44,764 nucleotides of DNA from Candidatus Allofournierella merdipullorum (GCA_019116345.1 DXBV01000054.1:1-44764), one strand, 5' to 3'; positions 1-9,099 are shown, counted from the first letter of the stretch. Notes: generated by a model from the letters alone, not told the origin. A program made the numbers and translations.

Positions 1-2
1 GC

Positions 3-1181
3 CGTCAGCGCGGCGCCGGCTTGGGCGGCGGACACGACGAGCGGGAACAGACCCTCAACCAGCTGCTGGTGGAAATGGACGGCTTCGGCGCCAACGAGGG
101 CGTCATCGTCATCGCCGCCACCAACCGCGCCGACATCCTGGACCACGCCCTGCTGCGCCCCGGCCGTTTTGACCGCCAGGTGTATGTGGGCCTGCCGGAC
201 GTGAAGGGCCGCGAGGAGATCTTGAAGGTGCACACCCGCCACAAGCCCCTCGCTCCCGACGTGAACCTCAAGACCATCGCCCGCACCACCGTGGGCTTCT
301 CCGGCGCTGACCTGGAAAACCTGGTGAACGAGGCGGCCCTGCTGGCCGCCCGCCGGGGCAAGAAGGCCATCACCGAGCAGGAGATCGAGGAGGCCAGCAT
401 CAAGGTGGTGGCCGGCCCCGAGAAGAAGAGCCGCGTGGTCACCGAGAAGGAAAAGCGCCTCACCGCCTACCACGAGGCGGGCCACGCCATCACCCACTAC
501 TACTGCAAGACCGCCGACCCGGTGCATGAAATTTCCATCATCCCCCGCGGCATGGCCGGCGGCTACACCATGAGCCTGCCTGAGAAGGACCAGAGCTACG
601 TCACCAAGACCCAGATGCAGGAGCAGATCGTTACCCTGCTGGGCGGCCGCGTGGCCGAGCTGCTGGTGCTGGACGACATCTCCACCGGCGCTTCCAACGA
701 TCTGGAGCGGGCCACCAAGACCGCCCGTGCCATGGTCACCCGCTACGGCTTCTCCGAGCGGATGGGCCCGGTGGTCTACGGCTCCGACCCCGGCGAGACC
801 TTCCTGGGCCGCGACTTTGCCCAGGGCAAGGGCTATTCCGAGACCATCGCCGCCGAGATCGACAGCGAGATCCGCGACATCGTGGACGAGGCCTTTGAGA
901 CCGCCCGCCGTATGCTCACCGACCACCGCGACCAGCTGGAAGTGGTGGCCCAGGCGCTGATGCGCCGGGAGAAGCTCAGCGGCGAGGAGTTCAAGACCCT
1001 GATGGAGGGCGGCCAGCTGGCGGAGAGCGAGACCAAACCCGCCGAGCCTGCCCCCGCCGAGACGCCCGCCGCGCCCGAAGCGCCCGCTGCGCCCCAGCCC
1101 GCCGAGGCTGCCGAGCCCGCGCAGCCCGCCGAACCCGCACAGACCGCGGACCCGGCCCCCGAGGACGAACCCCGGAACTGA
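3..1181 (+). CDS. ftsH: ATP-dependent zinc metalloprotease FtsH, 3' part
   Basis: Membrane-anchored AAA+ protease that degrades misassembled membrane proteins and some regulators. The gene is cut at its 5' end by the window edge, so the N-terminal membrane part and Walker motifs are missing. What remains starts inside the AAA domain with the second region of homology ([20 protein letters not shown], then the arginine-finger region [20 protein letters not shown]). The zinc protease domain follows, with the HEAGH motif at about nt 472-486. After the usual end of the family, near nt 1015, there is a low-complexity tail of about 55 residues rich in Pro, Ala and Glu (repeated [13 protein letters not shown] units). 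Such Pro/Ala/Glu tails occur on FtsH of several high-GC Firmicutes and are probably disordered. The next gene begins 39 nt downstream and is probably co-transcribed. Confidence 0.97.
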   Translation, partial: RQRGAGLGGGHDEREQTLNQLLVEMDGFGANEGVIVIAATNRADILDHALLRPGRFDRQVYVGLPDVKGREEILKVHTRHKPLAPDVNLKTIARTTVGFSGADLENLVNEAALLAARRGKKAITEQEIEEASIKVVAGPEKKSRVVTEKEKRLTAYHEAGHAITHYYCKTADPVHEISIIPRGMAGGYTMSLPEKDQSYVTKTQMQEQIVTLLGGRVAELLVLDDISTGASNDLERATKTARAMVTRYGFSERMGPVVYGSDPGETFLGRDFAQGKGYSETIAAEIDSEIRDIVDEAFETARRMLTDHRDQLEVVAQALMRREKLSGEEFKTLMEGGQLAESETKPAEPAPAETPAAPEAPAAPQPAEAAEPAQPAEPAQTADPAPEDEPRN

Positions 1182-1220
1182 CCGGACCCCGCGCAACGGT
1201 ATGGAAAGGAGCGATCCTTC

Positions 1221-2189
1221 ATGGAAGAAAATTTTGACCTGTTGGCCCAGTCCCGCGCCAACTACTTCACCAAGGGCAGCCCGGTGCAGTTCGTCAAGGT
1301 GGAGCTGCTGAAGGGCGACGTGAGCGGCGACATCGCCGTCTGCCTGTCCTTCAAGAACATCTCCGCCGCGCCTCTGGCCCAGCTGCAGATCACCTTCAAA
1401 TGCAAGGACCGCAGCGGCGCTGTGGTCTGCCAGGACCAGTTCCTCTACGAGGGGCTGAACGCCGCCCACGGCGAGGTCTTCGGCGCGGACGACGCGGTGT
1501 ATATCAGCTCGTCGCCCATCGGCAGCGTGGAGGTGGAGCTGGGCACGGCCCGCTTCGCCGACGGCCGAACCCTGGATCTCACCAGCTATCCCCGTGTGCG
1601 CCTGGCGCCGCCCAAAAAGCTGCCCGCCGAGCTGGCGGAAAAGCTCTGTGAGCGCACCCGCAAAGAGGGGCTGACCGTGGTGCCCCAGGTGCTGGACGAA
1701 GGCTGGTATTGCGCCTGCGGCGCCTTCCATCCCCGCGAGGAGGACGGAGTGTGGTGCAGCGAGTGCGGCTCCGACCGCATCCTGCTCCAGAACACCCTGT
1801 CCAGCCTGCTGCAGGGCGGCAGCACCGCCCCTGCCACCGATGACGAGCCCACCCGCATGGTGCCGCCCGTCCGCCAGGAGGAGCCCACCCGCACCGTGCC
1901 GCCGGTCTCGCCGCGCCCCGCGCCCGCCGCGCCGGTGGACGAGGAGGACGAGGACGTGATCATCGCCCCGCCCCGCCGCAGCGCCCGCCCCGCCGCTCAG
2001 CCCTACGCGGCCCAGCAGCAGGCCTCCCGCAGCCAGTACCACGCACGGGAACAGTACGCCGGGCAGTACGACGAGCCGGAGGAGGACCCCCGTGACATCA
2101 TCGCCGAGCGCATCATCCGCTGGGCGCCTCCCATCACCGCCGTGCTTTGCGCGGCCATCGCCGCCGTGGGCTTCCTGCTCACCCTGTAA
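1221..2189 (+). CDS. Uncharacterised tail-anchored zinc-ribbon protein
   Basis: Protein of 322 residues that I cannot assign to a named family. Residues 20-130 look like a beta-sandwich (alternating strands, a conserved-looking FKNIS segment). A zinc ribbon follows with Cys164, Cys166, Cys179 and Cys182. Residues 200-300 are a Pro/Ala/Glu/Gln-rich linker with two near-identical EPTRxVPPV units (about 209-217 and 221-229) and an acidic stretch at 240-246. One hydrophobic segment at 301-322 ends the protein, so it is probably tail-anchored with the bulk in the cytoplasm. The start is ATG with AAAGGAG about 9 nt upstream. It lies directly behind ftsH and ahead of a strong terminator, which suggests a shared operon and perhaps a membrane quality-control or signalling role (inference only). 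Confidence 0.85.
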   Translation: MEENFDLLAQSRANYFTKGSPVQFVKVELLKGDVSGDIAVCLSFKNISAAPLAQLQITFKCKDRSGAVVCQDQFLYEGLNAAHGEVFGADDAVYISSSPIGSVEVELGTARFADGRTLDLTSYPRVRLAPPKKLPAELAEKLCERTRKEGLTVVPQVLDEGWYCACGAFHPREEDGVWCSECGSDRILLQNTLSSLLQGGSTAPATDDEPTRMVPPVRQEEPTRTVPPVSPRPAPAAPVDEEDEDVIIAPPRRSARPAAQPYAAQQQASRSQYHAREQYAGQYDEPEEDPRDIIAERIIRWAPPITAVLCAAIAAVGFLLTL

Positions 2190-2200
2190 CGACGCAAGTC

Positions 2201-2240
2201 GGCCGCGGCCCTGCCAGAACGGCGGGGCCGCGGCCTTTTC
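2201..2240 (+). terminator. Rho-independent terminator of the ftsH operon
   Basis: GGCCGCGGCCC pairs with GGGGCCGCGGCC around a loop of about 12 nt and is followed by TTTT. It lies 11 nt after the stop of the zinc-ribbon gene. Confidence 0.8.
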
Positions 2241-2246
2241 CATCCC

Positions 2247-2276
2247 TTGACATTTTGTGTTGGGGCGTGGTTAAAT
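2247..2276 (+). promoter_or_regulatory. Promoter of the topoisomerase pair
   Basis: TTGACA at 2247-2252 and TTAAAT at 2271-2276 are separated by 18 nt. An 8-bp inverted repeat, ATTTTGTG (2252-2259) and CACAAAAT (2288-2295), flanks the -10 region symmetrically and may be a regulator site. Confidence 0.55.
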
Positions 2277-2344
2277 AAATCTGTATGCACAAAATATAGA
2301 CGAACGACCCCTGCTCCGTGCCGGGGCAAAGAGGAGAGAACGAT

Positions 2345-4324
2345 TTGGCAAAGAAACAGGAATACTCAAACGAGAGCATCGTCAGCCTCAAAGGCGCGGA
2401 CCGTGTGCGCAAGCGTCCTGCGGTCATCTTTGGCTCCGACGGGGTGGAGGGCTGTGCCCACGCCATCTTTGAGATCCTCTCCAACTCCATCGACGAGGCC
2501 CGGGAGGGCTACGGTACCCGCATCACCCTCACCCGCTTCAAGGACGGCAGCATTCAGGTGGAGGACGGCGGCCGCGGCATCCCCGTGGATTACAACGCCA
2601 AGGAGCAGCGCTACAACTGGGAGCTGGTCTTCTGTGAGATGTACGCCGGCGGCAAATACACCGCGGGCGAGGACAACTACGAATATTCCCTGGGCCTGAA
2701 CGGCCTGGGCCTTTGCGCCACCCAGTACGCCAGCGAGTGGATGACCGCCGACGTTTGGCGCGACGGCTTCCATTACCACATCGACTTCAAAAAAGGCGAG
2801 CCGGTGGGCGATTTAAAAAAGGAGCCCGCCACCCGCCGCAAGACCGGCACCACCATCCGCTGGAAGCCGGACGCCGAGGTGTTCACCGACGTGAACGTGC
2901 CCGCCGCCTACTTCCTGGACACCATGAAGCGGCAGGCGGTGGTGAACGCGGGTCTGGAGCTGATTCTGGTGGACGAGACCGGCCCGGAAAAGACCACCAC
3001 CACCTTCTGCTACCAGAAGGGCATCGAGGACTATGTGAATGAGATCGCCGGGCTGGACGGTCTGACCCCGGTGGTGTACTGCGAGTCCACCGCCATGGCC
3101 CGGGACCGGGAAGACCAGCCGGAATACAAGGTCAAGATGAGCGCGGCCTTCTGCTTCTCCAACAAGACCCAGCTGCTGGAATACTATCATAACTCCAGCT
3201 GGCTGGAGCACGGCGGCAGCCCCGACCGGGCCGTCCGTACCGCGTTTGTGAACCAGATCGACGCCTTTCTGAAGAACAAGGGCCTGTACAAAAAGGGCGA
3301 GAGCAAAATCACCTTCGCCGATGTGCAGGACTGCCTCATCTACGTCTCCAACAGCTTCTCCACCCGCACCAGCTACGAGAACCAGACCAAAAAGGCCATC
3401 ACCAACAAGGGCGTGGCCCAGGTGATGACCGAGTTTCTGAAGCACAATCTGGAAGTCTATTTCCTGGAAAAGCCCGACGAGGCCCAGAAACTCTGCCAGC
3501 AGGTGCTCATCAACAAGCAAAGCCGCGAACACGCCGAAAAGACCCGCCAGTCCATCAAAAAGACCATGGTCAGCCAGATGGACATCGCCAACCGGGTGCA
3601 GAAGTTCGTGGACTGCCGCACCAAGGACCCCGCCCGCCGCGAATTGTACATCGTGGAGGGCGATTCCGCCATGGGCGCGGTCAAGACCAGCCGCGACTCG
3701 GAGTATCAGGCCATCATGCCGGTGCGCGGTAAGATTTTGAACTGCCTCAAGGCGGACTACGACCGCATCTTCAAGAGCGAGATCATCACCGACCTCATCA
3801 AGGTGCTGGGCTGCGGCGTGGAGCTGGGCGGCAAGAGCAAAAAGGACCTTGCCACCTTCAATCTGGACAACCTGCGCTTCAACAAGGTGGTCATCTGCAC
3901 CGATGCCGACGTGGACGGCTACCAGATCCGCACCCTCATCCTCACCATGATCTACCGGCTGGTGCCCACCCTCATCAAGGAGGGCTACGTCTACATCGCC
4001 GAAAGCCCCCTGTACGAGATCAACACCAAAGCCCGCACCTACTTCGCCTACACCGAGCCGGAGAAGGCCAGCATCCTCGCCCGTATCGGCGAGAAGGAGA
4101 AGTACACCATCCAGCGCTCCAAGGGCCTTGGCGAAAACGACCCCGAGATGATGTGGCTCACCACCATGAACCCGGAGAGCCGCCGCCTCATCAAGGTGGA
4201 GCCGGAGGACGCCGAGCGCACCGCCGCCGTGTTCGATCTGCTGCTGGGCGACAACCTCGCCGGCCGCAAGGAGCACATCGCCGAGCACGGGGCCGAGTAT
4301 CTGGACGACCTGGATCTCTCCTGA
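2345..4324 (+). CDS. Type IIA DNA topoisomerase, ATPase subunit (ParE/GyrB-like)
   Basis: ATP-hydrolysing subunit of a type II topoisomerase, 659 residues, about the length of ParE. The GHKL ATPase is clear: Glu43 and Asn47 in FEILSNSID, the EDGGRGIPV loop, GLNGLGLCA, and a QTKKA segment matching the transducer QTK loop. The TOPRIM domain has the catalytic Glu438 in VEGDSAMG and the metal aspartates 520, 522 and 524 in DADVDG. The family normally reads EGDSAGG, so Met443 is unusual. I chose the TTG start at 2345 because GAGGAG lies 8-13 nt upstream; an in-frame TTG at 2318 has no ribosome site. The partner subunit starts 23 nt downstream. Many Clostridia carry such a divergent second pair besides gyrA/gyrB, so gyrase versus topoisomerase IV activity cannot be settled here. 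Confidence 0.93.
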   Translation: MAKKQEYSNESIVSLKGADRVRKRPAVIFGSDGVEGCAHAIFEILSNSIDEAREGYGTRITLTRFKDGSIQVEDGGRGIPVDYNAKEQRYNWELVFCEMYAGGKYTAGEDNYEYSLGLNGLGLCATQYASEWMTADVWRDGFHYHIDFKKGEPVGDLKKEPATRRKTGTTIRWKPDAEVFTDVNVPAAYFLDTMKRQAVVNAGLELILVDETGPEKTTTTFCYQKGIEDYVNEIAGLDGLTPVVYCESTAMARDREDQPEYKVKMSAAFCFSNKTQLLEYYHNSSWLEHGGSPDRAVRTAFVNQIDAFLKNKGLYKKGESKITFADVQDCLIYVSNSFSTRTSYENQTKKAITNKGVAQVMTEFLKHNLEVYFLEKPDEAQKLCQQVLINKQSREHAEKTRQSIKKTMVSQMDIANRVQKFVDCRTKDPARRELYIVEGDSAMGAVKTSRDSEYQAIMPVRGKILNCLKADYDRIFKSEIITDLIKVLGCGVELGGKSKKDLATFNLDNLRFNKVVICTDADVDGYQIRTLILTMIYRLVPTLIKEGYVYIAESPLYEINTKARTYFAYTEPEKASILARIGEKEKYTIQRSKGLGENDPEMMWLTTMNPESRRLIKVEPEDAERTAAVFDLLLGDNLAGRKEHIAEHGAEYLDDLDLS

Positions 4325-4347
4325 GGACCGATTTGTGAGGTAAGAGA

Positions 4348-6597
4348 ATGGCAAAGAAACAGACGAAAAAATCCGCGCCCGCCCGGCCCCAGCTGGGCGA
4401 TAACGTAGAAATCCCCGGCGCCGGCGTGGTGGTGCGCACGCCCATCACCGAAACGCTGGAACAGAACTACATGCCCTACGCCATGAGCGTCATCGTCAGC
4501 CGCGCGCTGCCGGAAATCGACGGCTTCAAGCCCGCCCACCGCAAGCTGCTCTACACCATGTACGGCATGGGCCTGCTCAAGGGCGCGCGCACCAAGAGCG
4601 CCAACATCGTGGGCAGCACCATGCACCTGAACCCCCACGGCGACGCCGCCATCTACGACACCATGGTGCGCATGGGCCGGGGCAACGAGAGCCTGCTGGT
4701 TCCCTTTGTGGACTCCAAGGGCAACTTCGGCAAGGCCTACAGCCGGGACATGGCCTGCGCCGCCAGCCGATACACCGAGGCGAAGCTGGAGCCGGTGTGC
4801 GAGGAGCTTTTCCGCGACATCGACAAGGACACGGTGGAGTTCGTCCCCAACTACGACGGCACCACCACCGAGCCCACCCTGTTGCCGGTGACATTCCCCA
4901 CCATCCTGGCCAACAACACCCTGGGCATCGCCGTGGGCATGGCCTCCAACATCTGCTCCTTCAACCTCAGCGAGCTGTGCGACACCACCGTCGCCTTGAT
5001 GAAGGACGAGAGCCACGACCTGCTCACCACACTGCCCGCGCCGGACTTTGTGGGCGGCGGTGAGATCCTTTATAACGAGGACGAGCTGCGCAAGATCTAC
5101 GAGACCGGCCGGGGCAGCGTGCGGGTGCGCGCCATCTGGGACTACGAAAAAGACGGCAACATGATCGAGATCACCCGCATCCCGCCCACCACCACCGTGG
5201 AGGCGGTGATGGACAAAATTGCCGAGCTGGTGAAGGGCGGCAAGGTCAAGGAGATCAGCGACATGCGCGACGAGACCGATCTGAACGGTCTCAAGCTCAC
5301 CATCGACTTAAAGCGCGGCCAGGACCCGGAAAAGCTGATGCAGAAGCTCTTCCGCCTCACCCCGCTGGAGGACAGCTTCGCCTGCAACTTCAACGTGCTG
5401 GTGGGCGGTCAGCCCAAGGTGATGGGTGTGCGGGAGATCCTCACCGAGTGGGTGGCCTTCCGCGCCGAGTGCGTGCGCCGGCGCACCTTCTTTGACCTCA
5501 AAGGCAAGGAAAAGCGGATGCACCTGCTGAAAGGCCTCGAGGCCATCCTGCTGGACATCGACAAGGCCATCTCCATCGTCCGTGAGACGGAGGAAGAGGA
5601 AGAAGTGGTCCCCAACCTGATGATCGGCTTCGGCATCGACCAGGTGCAGGCGGAGTATGTGGCGGAAATAAAGCTGCGCCACCTCAACCGGGAATACATC
5701 CTCAAGCGCACCAAAGAAATTGAGGAGCTGGCAGCGGAGATCGAGCGCCTGGGCGACATTCTCAAGAGCCCGGCCAAAATTCGCCGCATCATCATGGACG
5801 AGCTTTCCGCCGTGTCCAAAAAGTACGGCCAGCCCCGCCGCTGCCCCATCCTCTACGACGCCCCCGAAGCCGAGGAGGCCGTGGAGGAGGACACCATGCT
5901 GGATTATCCCGTCACCGTGTTCTTTACCCGTGAGGGCTATTTCAAGAAAATTACTCCCCAGTCTCTGCGCATGAGCAGCGAGCAGAAGCTGAAGGAAGGG
6001 GACGAGGTCAGCTGGCAGTGCGAGACCCATAACACCGCCTGGCTGCTCTTCTTCACCAACCGGCACCAGGTCTACAAGTGCCGCGCCGGCGACTTTGCCG
6101 ACACCAAGGCCAGCGTCCTGGGCGACTTCGTGGCTGTGAAGCTGGGCATGGAGGAAGGGGAGACCCCCATCTTCCTGGCGGTCACCGATGACTACAAGGG
6201 CCATATGCTCTTCTTCTTCGCCAACGGCAAGTGCGCCCGGGTGCCCCTTTCCAGCTACGCCACCAAGCAGAACCGCAAAAAGCTCCTCAACGCCTACAGC
6301 GACAAGGACCCTCTGGCGGCCATGCTCCAGCTCCCCGAGAGCGAGGAGCTGGCGGTGCGCACCAGCGCCGGACGCCTTCTGCTGGTGCACTCCACCCAAA
6401 TCAGCGAAAAGGCCACCCGCGACTCGGCGGGCGTGTCGGTCATCACGCTGAAGAAGAACCAGACCATCGAGAGCGTCAAGCCCGCCTCTTCCATGGAGCT
6501 GGCCAACCCCCATCGCTACCGGGTGCGCACCCTGCCCGCCGCCGGCGCGCTGCTGCGGGAGGAAGATGTGGCCGAGCAGCTGCAGCTCACCCTCTAA
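4348..6597 (+). CDS. Type IIA DNA topoisomerase, DNA-cleaving subunit (ParC/GyrA-like)
   Basis: Breakage-reunion subunit of 749 residues that partners the preceding ATPase subunit. The winged-helix core is intact: HRKLLYTMYGMG, NPHGDAAIYDT at 96-105 and the catalytic Tyr142 after Arg141 in AASRYTEAKL. The C-terminal part (about 520-749) has beta-propeller-like repeats. I see no canonical GyrA box (QRRGGKG), which favours a decatenating, topoisomerase IV-like enzyme over a supercoiling gyrase. The position equivalent to E. coli GyrA Ser83 is Ala100 here, while the Asp87 equivalent is kept (Asp104); Ser83 and Asp/Glu87 anchor the quinolone metal-water bridge. The N-terminal 20 residues are Lys-rich. 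The start ATG is preceded by GTGAGGTAAGAG. Confidence 0.93.
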   Translation: MAKKQTKKSAPARPQLGDNVEIPGAGVVVRTPITETLEQNYMPYAMSVIVSRALPEIDGFKPAHRKLLYTMYGMGLLKGARTKSANIVGSTMHLNPHGDAAIYDTMVRMGRGNESLLVPFVDSKGNFGKAYSRDMACAASRYTEAKLEPVCEELFRDIDKDTVEFVPNYDGTTTEPTLLPVTFPTILANNTLGIAVGMASNICSFNLSELCDTTVALMKDESHDLLTTLPAPDFVGGGEILYNEDELRKIYETGRGSVRVRAIWDYEKDGNMIEITRIPPTTTVEAVMDKIAELVKGGKVKEISDMRDETDLNGLKLTIDLKRGQDPEKLMQKLFRLTPLEDSFACNFNVLVGGQPKVMGVREILTEWVAFRAECVRRRTFFDLKGKEKRMHLLKGLEAILLDIDKAISIVRETEEEEEVVPNLMIGFGIDQVQAEYVAEIKLRHLNREYILKRTKEIEELAAEIERLGDILKSPAKIRRIIMDELSAVSKKYGQPRRCPILYDAPEAEEAVEEDTMLDYPVTVFFTREGYFKKITPQSLRMSSEQKLKEGDEVSWQCETHNTAWLLFFTNRHQVYKCRAGDFADTKASVLGDFVAVKLGMEEGETPIFLAVTDDYKGHMLFFFANGKCARVPLSSYATKQNRKKLLNAYSDKDPLAAMLQLPESEELAVRTSAGRLLLVHSTQISEKATRDSAGVSVITLKKNQTIESVKPASSMELANPHRYRVRTLPAAGALLREEDVAEQLQLTL

Positions 6598-6622
6598 AAC
6601 CGGCCGCGGCCCAAGAATTTCC

Positions 6623-6651
6623 TTGCATTTTGCCGGGTCTTGTGCTATGAT
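6623..6651 (+). promoter_or_regulatory. secG promoter
   Basis: TTGCAT (6623-6628), 17-nt spacer, TATGAT (6646-6651) with a TGC extended -10 directly before it. Confidence 0.7.
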
Positions 6652-6698
6652 GTTCATTGCATAAAAGCGTGTATCAAAAGCTAAGGAGCGTTTACACT

Positions 6699-6944
6699 AT
6701 GAGTATTATCGAGATCGTTTGCGGCGTCGTGCTGATGCTGGTGGCTGTGGCCATCATCTACCTCACCCTGGCGCAGGAGTCCAAGGGCAAGGGTCTGTCC
6801 GGCGCGATCATGGGCGAGGGCGGCATGATGGAAGCGGGCCGCACCCGCCGCAAGGATGTGAAGCTGGCCAAGGCCACCCGCATCCTGGGCGTTGTGTTCC
6901 TGGTAGTCATCCTGCTGGTGAGCATCGTCAGCGTGATGGAGTAA
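6699..6944 (+). CDS. secG: Preprotein translocase subunit SecG
   Basis: Small subunit of the SecYEG channel, 81 residues, normal for the family. Two hydrophobic helices (about 3-23 and 58-78) flank a glycine-rich cytoplasmic loop with QESKGKGLSGAIMG and GEGGMM, the SecG hallmark. The start is ATG with AAGGAG 10 nt upstream; an upstream in-frame extension lacks a ribosome site. As in many Firmicutes, rnr lies directly downstream. A hairpin separates the two genes. Confidence 0.93.
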   Translation: MSIIEIVCGVVLMLVAVAIIYLTLAQESKGKGLSGAIMGEGGMMEAGRTRRKDVKLAKATRILGVVFLVVILLVSIVSVME

Positions 6945-6956
6945 ATCCGCATCTTC

Positions 6957-6988
6957 AAGGGGGTTCGCAGACGGCGGGCCCCCTTTTT
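6957..6988 (+). terminator. Probable terminator or attenuator between secG and rnr
   Basis: AAGGGGG pairs with CCCCCTT across a loop of about 15 nt and runs into TTTTT. The stem is short, so partial read-through into rnr is likely. Confidence 0.5.
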
Positions 6989-7023
6989 GTCGATTGCCCC
7001 ACAGAGGGCACGGGGGAGAGTAT

Positions 7024-9099
7024 ATGTCCATTCGATCAAAAGTGCTGCGGGAGCTGGAGAAACGGCCCCGCCGCCTGGGAGAACTCAAGAGCATGCTGGG
7101 CAACGATAAAAAGGTCCAGCGGGCGGTGGAAGAACTGGTGGAGAGCGGGCGCGTGCTGCGCAAAAACGGCGTGCTGCTGGTGGCAAAAAGCGGCCTTGCC
7201 GAGTCCGCTCTGCCCTGCAAACTGGTCAAGCTGGGGGAGAACTTTGCTTTTGCCGCCCAGGCCGACGGGCCGGATATCTTTATCCCCGGCCGGGGCCTGA
7301 ATGGCGCCATGCCCGGCGACGGTGTGCTGGTGAAGCTGTTCGACAAGCCCCGGGTGCCCGGCAGCCTGGAAGGCGAGGTGGTGGCCGTCACCGAGCCCCG
7401 CGATACCTTTGTGGGCGTTGTGGTGGCCGAGAACGGCAAGCTGTTCCTCTCGCCGGACGACTGCCCCTTCCTGCGTTTGCAGATCAAAAAGAGCGCCGCC
7501 GGCGGCGTGCGCGCGGGCGATAAGGCGGCGGTGGAGCTGCTGGAGCGGGGCGCCGGCTACGCTGACCACCGCGCGGGCGTGGCCATGCGTTTCGGCAGCG
7601 CCGACAAGGCCCGCCAGTGCGTGCGGGCGCTGCTCTATGCAGCGGGCCGCACCCGCCAGTTCCCCGACAAGGTGAAAGCGGAGGCCCGGGCGCTGACCGA
7701 GCCCGGCCCGGCGGACTTCAAAAAGCGGCTGGACCTGCGTGCCGAGCCCATCTTCACCATCGACTGCGCCGAGACCAAGGACATCGACGACGCCATCAGC
7801 ATCTCCGCCAGCGCCGACGGCTGGCAGCTGGGGGTGCACATCGCCGATGTGAGCCATTATGTGCGGGCCGGCTCCGCCCTGGACAAGGAGGCGCTGGAGC
7901 GGGGCACGTCGGTCTACTTTGCCGACAGCGTCATCCCCATGCTGCCCCGGCAGCTGTCCAACGGGGTGTGCAGCCTCAACGAGGGCGTCGACCGCCTGGC
8001 CTTCAGCTGCATCATGCAGCTGGACGCCGCCGGCGCCATCAAGAATTTCCGATTTGAAAAAACCGTCATCCGCAGCCGGGTGAAGGGCGTCTATTCCGAG
8101 ATCAACGCCCTGCTGGCGGGCGCCGGCGACGAGGCTCTGGTGGAAAAGTACGCCCCGGTGGCCTCCCAGCTGCCGGTGATGGTCCAGCTCTACCAGCGCC
8201 TGGACGCGGCCCGCAAGGCCCGGGGCTGCATCGACATCGAATCCGACGAGGCAAAGCTTTTGCTGGACGAGGAAGGCCGCTGCATCGGCCTGGAAAAGCG
8301 GCAGCGGGGCCTTTCCGAGCGGATGATCGAGGAGTTCATGCTGCTGGCCAACCGGTGCGCGGCAAAGCTTGCCCGCAGCCATCAGCTGCCCTTTGTCTAC
8401 CGGGTGCACGAGAGCCCCGACGCCGAAAAGACCGAGCGCCTGAAGGATCTGTTGCACATCGCGGGCCTGAACGCGGATTTCAAGGGCGAAGCGCCCACCG
8501 TGGCGGAGCTTGCCGCCATTCTGGACGCCACCCGCGGCAAGCCTCTGGAGCGGGCGGTGCACATGGGCGTGCTGCGCAGCATGGCCAAGGCCTGCTACGA
8601 GCCGTCGCCCAAGGGCCACTTCGGCCTGGCGCTGCAGGACTATGCTCATTTTACCAGCCCCATCCGCCGCTATCCCGACCTGGCCATCCACCGCATCCTC
8701 AGCGAGTTCTGCGCCGGGGTCAGCGGCCGGGAGCTGGAAAGCCGCTACACCGATTTCGCGGCCATTGCCAGCCAGCAGTCCAGCGCCGCCGAGGTGGCGG
8801 CCATGCAGCTGGAGCGCAGCGCCGACAGTTGCTATAAGGCGGAATATATGGCCGCCCATCTGGGCGAGACCTTCCCGGGCCGGGTGTCCGGCGTGAGCCG
8901 CCACGGCTTCTTTGTGGAGCTGGAAAACACCGCCGAGGGCTTTGTGAACGCCGACACTCTGGGCGGCGAGCCGGAGCTGGTGGAGGGCTTCAGCCTGCGT
9001 GCGGGCGGCCGCCGCTGGCAGCTGGGCGACGAAGTGCTGGTGAAGGCCGTGGGGGCCGACGTGGCTCTGGGCCGGGTGGATTTCCAGCTGGCGGAATAA
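7024..9099 (+). CDS. rnr: Ribonuclease R
   Basis: Processive 3'-5' exoribonuclease of 691 residues that degrades structured RNA. In order: an N-terminal winged-helix-like segment (about 1-60), cold-shock/OB domains (about 60-210), the RNB catalytic domain with the metal-binding aspartates in DCAETKDIDDA near residues 248-258, and a C-terminal S1 domain (about 615-690, GRVSGVSRHGFFVELE). The usual basic C-terminal tail is missing; the protein ends just after the S1 domain. The start ATG has GGGGGAGAG about 6 nt upstream; an in-frame TTG at 6994 has no ribosome site. In Firmicutes rnr often sits between secG and smpB; smpB is not found here. Confidence 0.96.
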   Translation: MSIRSKVLRELEKRPRRLGELKSMLGNDKKVQRAVEELVESGRVLRKNGVLLVAKSGLAESALPCKLVKLGENFAFAAQADGPDIFIPGRGLNGAMPGDGVLVKLFDKPRVPGSLEGEVVAVTEPRDTFVGVVVAENGKLFLSPDDCPFLRLQIKKSAAGGVRAGDKAAVELLERGAGYADHRAGVAMRFGSADKARQCVRALLYAAGRTRQFPDKVKAEARALTEPGPADFKKRLDLRAEPIFTIDCAETKDIDDAISISASADGWQLGVHIADVSHYVRAGSALDKEALERGTSVYFADSVIPMLPRQLSNGVCSLNEGVDRLAFSCIMQLDAAGAIKNFRFEKTVIRSRVKGVYSEINALLAGAGDEALVEKYAPVASQLPVMVQLYQRLDAARKARGCIDIESDEAKLLLDEEGRCIGLEKRQRGLSERMIEEFMLLANRCAAKLARSHQLPFVYRVHESPDAEKTERLKDLLHIAGLNADFKGEAPTVAELAAILDATRGKPLERAVHMGVLRSMAKACYEPSPKGHFGLALQDYAHFTSPIRRYPDLAIHRILSEFCAGVSGRELESRYTDFAAIASQQSSAAEVAAMQLERSADSCYKAEYMAAHLGETFPGRVSGVSRHGFFVELENTAEGFVNADTLGGEPELVEGFSLRAGGRRWQLGDEVLVKAVGADVALGRVDFQLAE

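Noticed and set aside
2813-4354. Minus-strand frame opposite the topoisomerase ATPase gene
   Set aside because: Composition shadow of the real gene, no start signal, no recognisable domain.
6994-7023. Upstream TTG as rnr start
   Set aside because: It overlaps the end of the secG hairpin region and lacks a ribosome site; ATG at 7024 has one.
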